Shown here one piece after another: positions 62,427-64,000 of a stretch of 64,000 nucleotides of DNA. Position 1 is the first letter of the stretch; every line of letters begins with the position of its first letter. Position numbers and translations under genes: made by a program. The DNA comes from an uncultured Pelagibacteraceae bacterium. Its GTDB lineage: Bacteria > Pseudomonadota > Alphaproteobacteria > Pelagibacterales > Pelagibacteraceae. The stretch spans positions 310,001-374,000 of the forward strand of contig CACJOY010000001.1 in the NCBI GenBank assembly GCA_902595125.1. The letters are read 5' to 3'. Below the pieces are notes generated by a model, which searched no databases, was not told the DNA's origin, and saw only the letters and a program-made list of their open reading frames with translations.

Positions 62427-63347
62427 TTAATAATGACGCACTTTTTTTGACTTATCTAATTCTTTTAAAGTTGGCATTGAGTCACCTGCACCTAACTTAG
62501 TAGTTGATAATCCTGCTATTTTATTGGCAAATTTAAGACAATCTTTAATTTTTTTTCCTTTCAAAAGTGCAAACGAAAAACCTCCATTAAATGCATCTCC
62601 TGCCCCAGTTGTATCAACCGCTTTAACTCGATTTGCCTTCATATAAATTTCTTCTTTACCATTTGAATAAAATAACCCTTTCTCTCCTAATGTTATAATT
62701 ACATTTTTAATTCCCATCTTAATAAGTTTTTTTGCACTCTCTTTGGCATCTTTCTCGTTATTAATCTTTATTCCTGTATAAAATTCTGCTTCTGTCTCAT
62801 TTGGTGTAAAATAATCTATTACTTTAAAAAAATCTTTGCTTAAATTGCAAGCTGGTGCTGGGTTTAAAATATTTATTAAACCTTCTTCTTTCGTTTTTTT
62901 TAAACAATGTAGAGTTACGTCCAATGGTATTTCTAATTGTGTTAAAAAGATTTTAGAATTTTTAATAATATTGGTTTTTATTTCTTTTATAGTAAAACTT
63001 TCTGGAGCACCTCTTATAACAGTAATAGCATTTTTCCCTGTATTTCTGTCGACGTGAATGCCAGCAACACCTGTTTTATGTTTATTTGAGACAATGATAT
63101 TAGAAATATCAATATTATTTTTTTTAAGACTATTAATAGCAAGTTTACCATAATTATCATTTCCTAATTTAGAAATAAAACTTACTTTTCCTCCCAATCT
63201 AGAAATAGCTATAGCTTGATTACATCCCTTTCCTCCTGGTCCAATATTATAACTATCACCAAGAATTGTTTCGCCGCTAGAAGGAATTTTATCTCCTGAA
63301 AAACTTATATCAGCTACAAATATACCCAGGATACTTATATCACTCAT
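62427..63347 (-). CDS. rbsK: Ribokinase-like PfkB family sugar kinase
   Basis: A 306-residue PfkB-family kinase. ILGDSYNIGPGGKGCNQAIA is signature 1 and VDTTGAGDAFNGGFSFAL is signature 2 with the catalytic aspartate. The GGKGxNQA form and the length point to ribokinase, which makes ribose 5-phosphate. Because SAR11 has few sugar transporters, nucleoside-derived ribose is a likely source. Another pentose or nucleoside specificity cannot be excluded. Confidence 0.9.
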   Translation of the reverse strand: MSDISILGIFVADISFSGDKIPSSGETILGDSYNIGPGGKGCNQAIAISRLGGKVSFISKLGNDNYGKLAINSLKKNNIDISNIIVSNKHKTGVAGIHVDRNTGKNAITVIRGAPESFTIKEIKTNIIKNSKIFLTQLEIPLDVTLHCLKKTKEEGLINILNPAPACNLSKDFFKVIDYFTPNETEAEFYTGIKINNEKDAKESAKKLIKMGIKNVIITLGEKGLFYSNGKEEIYMKANRVKAVDTTGAGDAFNGGFSFALLKGKKIKDCLKFANKIAGLSTTKLGAGDSMPTLKELDKSKKVRHY

Positions 63348-63452
63348 TAATTTAGATTAATAAGGAATAAAAAGATTGTCAAAATATAATAAAATATTTT
63401 TTCAAATAAAAAATTTTAAACTAAAGCTAAGAATATATTTAGTTAATTTAAC

Positions 63453-64000
63453 TTAAATAACCTTATATTCAAAATTTTGTGTTTTTTCATTAACTTGTAA
63501 AAGTTTTGCTCCATTCTTTTTATGAAATTTTGTAGCCATATTAGTTAAGGGAGATAAAGTTACCAATCTATTGAGATGGTTAGATCTTTTTACCTTTTTA
63601 AAAACTTCTTTTACAATCAACTTACCACCTCCTTTTTTTTTTGACCAGACCGTGTAAGCGATGGCAATTTTTCCAACACTTTGGCCTCTAAGAGTACTTT
63701 GTAAATGTGCGTCCTGACTTAACCTATCTAATTCTTCAACTGACTTTGGTATCTCATTCGTATACGCAAAACACATAACAGCATGAATTTCACTTTTGTA
63801 TTTAACGCCATAAATCTTTCTCCCATAGCTTGTCCTAAAAGAATTATCTAATTCTGGTCTCACTGGATCTTCTGTCGTATTACATTCTTTTAATTCTACT
63901 AATTCAGCACCTTTAATCCAGCCAAATAAATCTTCAATATTTTTAGTGATAATTCGTTTATTCTTTCTGATACGAGCTTTTATTCTAGGTTTAAATTTTT
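63453..64000 (-). CDS. GNAT-like hypothetical protein (N-terminus beyond the window)
   Basis: The frame is open from the stop at 63453 to the right edge with no in-frame stop, so at least 182 residues; a GTG at 63863 is internal, not the start. The C-terminal half (FHKKNGAKLLQVNEKTQNFE) and SVGKIAIAYTVWSKKKGGGK resemble uncharacterised acetyltransferase-fold proteins, including ones I recall from marine cyanophages. The upstream part is basic (PRIKARIRKNKRIITK). The phage relation is a recollection, not a search. Confidence 0.55.
   Translation of the reverse strand, partial: KFKPRIKARIRKNKRIITKNIEDLFGWIKGAELVELKECNTTEDPVRPELDNSFRTSYGRKIYGVKYKSEIHAVMCFAYTNEIPKSVEELDRLSQDAHLQSTLRGQSVGKIAIAYTVWSKKKGGGKLIVKEVFKKVKRSNHLNRLVTLSPLTNMATKFHKKNGAKLLQVNEKTQNFEYKVI

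Noticed and set aside
1-64000. CRISPR array, insertion sequences, prophage or integron
   Set aside because: No regularly spaced repeats, transposase, integrase or terminal inverted repeats were seen.

Overview
The window looks like chromosome from a streamlined marine alphaproteobacterium of the SAR11 clade (Pelagibacterales). The DNA is visibly very A+T rich (judged by eye, not computed). Genes are packed almost end to end, intergenic gaps are mostly under 100 bases, and convergent genes often share their stop-codon bases. The content also fits SAR11: an aprA/aprB set with a membrane partner, a TakP-type TRAP transporter, sulfonate lyase genes, an ammonium transporter, and many tiny membrane proteins. 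No stretch of more than about 300 bases lacks a gene. I saw no insertion sequence, integrase, CRISPR array or rRNA; there is one tRNA.

Layout. 1-5.5 kb is a surface-sugar block: a truncated oxygenase-like gene, two nucleotide-sugar epimerase-like genes, a DegT-fold enzyme whose PLP lysine is replaced by histidine (a 3-dehydratase signature) and a DUF6492-like protein. 5.5-11.5 kb is the protein quality-control block lon, clpX, clpP, tig, with tRNA-Leu(UAG) directly in front of tig. 11.5-15.2 kb holds small and hypothetical genes, a family 5 uracil-DNA glycosylase and a YbgC thioesterase. 15.2-26.9 kb holds a TRAP (TakP-type)/NCS1/SDR/SGNH minus-strand operon, divergent from a GMC oxidoreductase/TerC/SDR/M23 peptidase operon.

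26.9-35.8 kb is one long minus-strand run. Read in transcription order it is xsc, an SxtJ-like protein, DUF5989, an SGNH protein, a NodU/CmcH (SxtI-like) carbamoyltransferase, then a DUF4956 / CotH-beta-helix / VTC cassette. 35.9-43.3 kb continues the sulfur theme: suyAB, two exporters of the sulfite-export type, a small unknown protein and aprA-aprB-aprM. Together with xsc these genes would cleave C2/C3 sulfonates to sulfite, export it or oxidise it to APS, and keep the carbon.

43.4-48.7 kb carries a HIT protein, a pabABC-like folate set, an MFS transporter and a cystathionine beta-lyase-like gene. 48.7-53.5 kb has a 27-residue basic peptide behind a good promoter, a membrane protein, and a second DUF4956 / CotH-beta-helix / VTC cassette in the same gene order as the first. 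53.5-64 kb is mostly housekeeping: mnmA, cysQ, recX, an ABA4-like protein, a DsbA-fold isomerase, rhodanese, glycosyltransferase, amt, HU, rseP, a TPR protein, ribokinase, and a partial GNAT-like gene running off the right edge.

The best candidate for an undescribed system is the pair of DUF4956 / CotH-beta-helix / VTC cassettes. They combine a polyphosphate-polymerase-like tunnel domain, a CotH-type kinase fused to a parallel beta-helix, and a membrane partner. One copy is joined to the SxtI/J/K-like carbamoyltransferase module.
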